7,526 bases of DNA from DASWIV01 sp036397475 (GTDB lineage Bacteria; JAJVIF01; JAPKYR01). Position numbers and translations under genes: made by a program. The stretch lies in the NCBI GenBank assembly GCA_036397475.1, contig DASWIV010000293.1, positions 1 to 7,526 of the forward strand, in the 5' to 3' direction. A model generated the notes under the pieces. It saw nothing but the letters and a program-made list of their open reading frames with translations, had not been told where the DNA came from and did no database searches. The first letter of the stretch is position 1. Each line of letters starts with the position of its first letter. Positions 7,169 through 7,526 of the stretch are shown in pieces.

Positions 7169-7526
7169 ATGGCTGAACGGTTCGTACATCTTCACCTCCA
7201 CAGTGAATATTCCCTTCTCGACGGATTGGCCCGGGTCAACGATATCGCCGAGCGATGTGCAAAATCCGGCATGCACGCCGTTGCGCTTACAGACCACGGC
7301 GTGATGTACGGGACTATCGAGTTCCTCGAAGCCTGCAAAAATCATGGTGTAAAGCCAATTGTCGGATGCGAAGCTTACCTCGCCCCCGGAAGCCGTCACG
7401 AAAAGGACTCAACCGACCGCAAGAAAAATATGCACCTGGTTCTTCTGGCTCAGAACGAGACCGGTTATCAGAATTTATCGCAACTGGTGAGTACCGCGTA
7501 TCGGGAAGGCCTGTACTATAAACCAA
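7169..7526 (+). CDS. dnaE: DNA polymerase III alpha subunit, N-terminal PHP domain (cut by window end)
   Basis: Replicative DNA polymerase catalytic subunit; only the first 119 codons are present, within the PHP domain. Diagnostic stretches are FVHLHLHSEYSLLDG (5-19), ALTDHGVMYGTIEF (39-52), KPIVGCEAYLAP (62-73), HLVLLAQNETGYQNL (89-103) and REGLYYKP at the edge. H9, H11, D18, H43 and E68 match PHP metal-ligand positions, so this PHP site may be intact rather than degenerate as in E. coli. That could mean intrinsic 3'-5' proofreading, which is inferred and not shown. The ATG at 7169 is the first start after an in-frame TAA (7151-7153), and the protein then begins exactly as expected for DnaE. 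No Shine-Dalgarno is visible. The gene is separated from the HEAT gene by 158 bp and probably has its own promoter. Confidence 0.95.
   Translation, partial: MAERFVHLHLHSEYSLLDGLARVNDIAERCAKSGMHAVALTDHGVMYGTIEFLEACKNHGVKPIVGCEAYLAPGSRHEKDSTDRKKNMHLVLLAQNETGYQNLSQLVSTAYREGLYYKP

Noticed and set aside
1..7526. CRISPR arrays, tRNA/rRNA genes, insertion sequences, toxin-antitoxin or phage genes
   Set aside because: No regularly spaced repeats, cloverleaf-like sequence, transposase motifs or paired terminal repeats were found on either strand.

Overview
The window suggests a Gram-negative bacterium capable of anaerobic (nitrate-linked) respiration. A NarG-type molybdoenzyme gene sits next to a membrane-anchored diheme cytochrome c gene, and housekeeping replication/repair genes lie on the other side. 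The phylum cannot be fixed from the sequence. MutL carries the endonuclease motifs found in bacteria that lack MutH, so it is not an Escherichia-like gammaproteobacterium.

Layout. Positions 1-1719 on the minus strand hold a two-gene respiratory unit read leftwards out of the window: a diheme c-type cytochrome (805-1719), then one base after its stop codon narG (1-803, 5' part only, 267 codons). Both genes have good Shine-Dalgarno sequences, and a near-consensus sigma70-type promoter (TTGACT, 17 bp, TAAAAT) lies upstream of the cytochrome gene. Positions 1720-2018 are a divergent, AT-rich intergenic region.

Positions 2019-7010 on the plus strand hold three overlapping genes that look like one operon: mutL (TTG start), an orphan N6-adenine-type DNA methyltransferase with a TaqI/Eco57I-like C-terminal half, and a HEAT-repeat protein with one N-terminal membrane segment. 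The first junction may overlap by 38 bp, depending on the methyltransferase start; the second is an ATGA overlap. Positions 7011-7168 are an intergenic gap with a candidate promoter, a 10-bp palindrome at its -10/start region and an 8-bp-stem hairpin. They lead into dnaE (7169 onward, PHP domain only, cut by the window edge).

How it fits together. The left unit would pass electrons between periplasmic carriers and a nitrate reductase, or a related nitrite oxidoreductase. The right unit is DNA maintenance: mismatch repair (MutL), DNA methylation and replicative polymerase (DnaE), with an unexplained membrane HEAT-repeat protein between them. The most interesting point is the tight linkage of an endonuclease-type mutL with a solitary DNA methyltransferase and a membrane scaffold-like protein. 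A second is the difference in tetranucleotide content and ribosome-binding-site style between the nar side and the mutL side, which hints at different origins.
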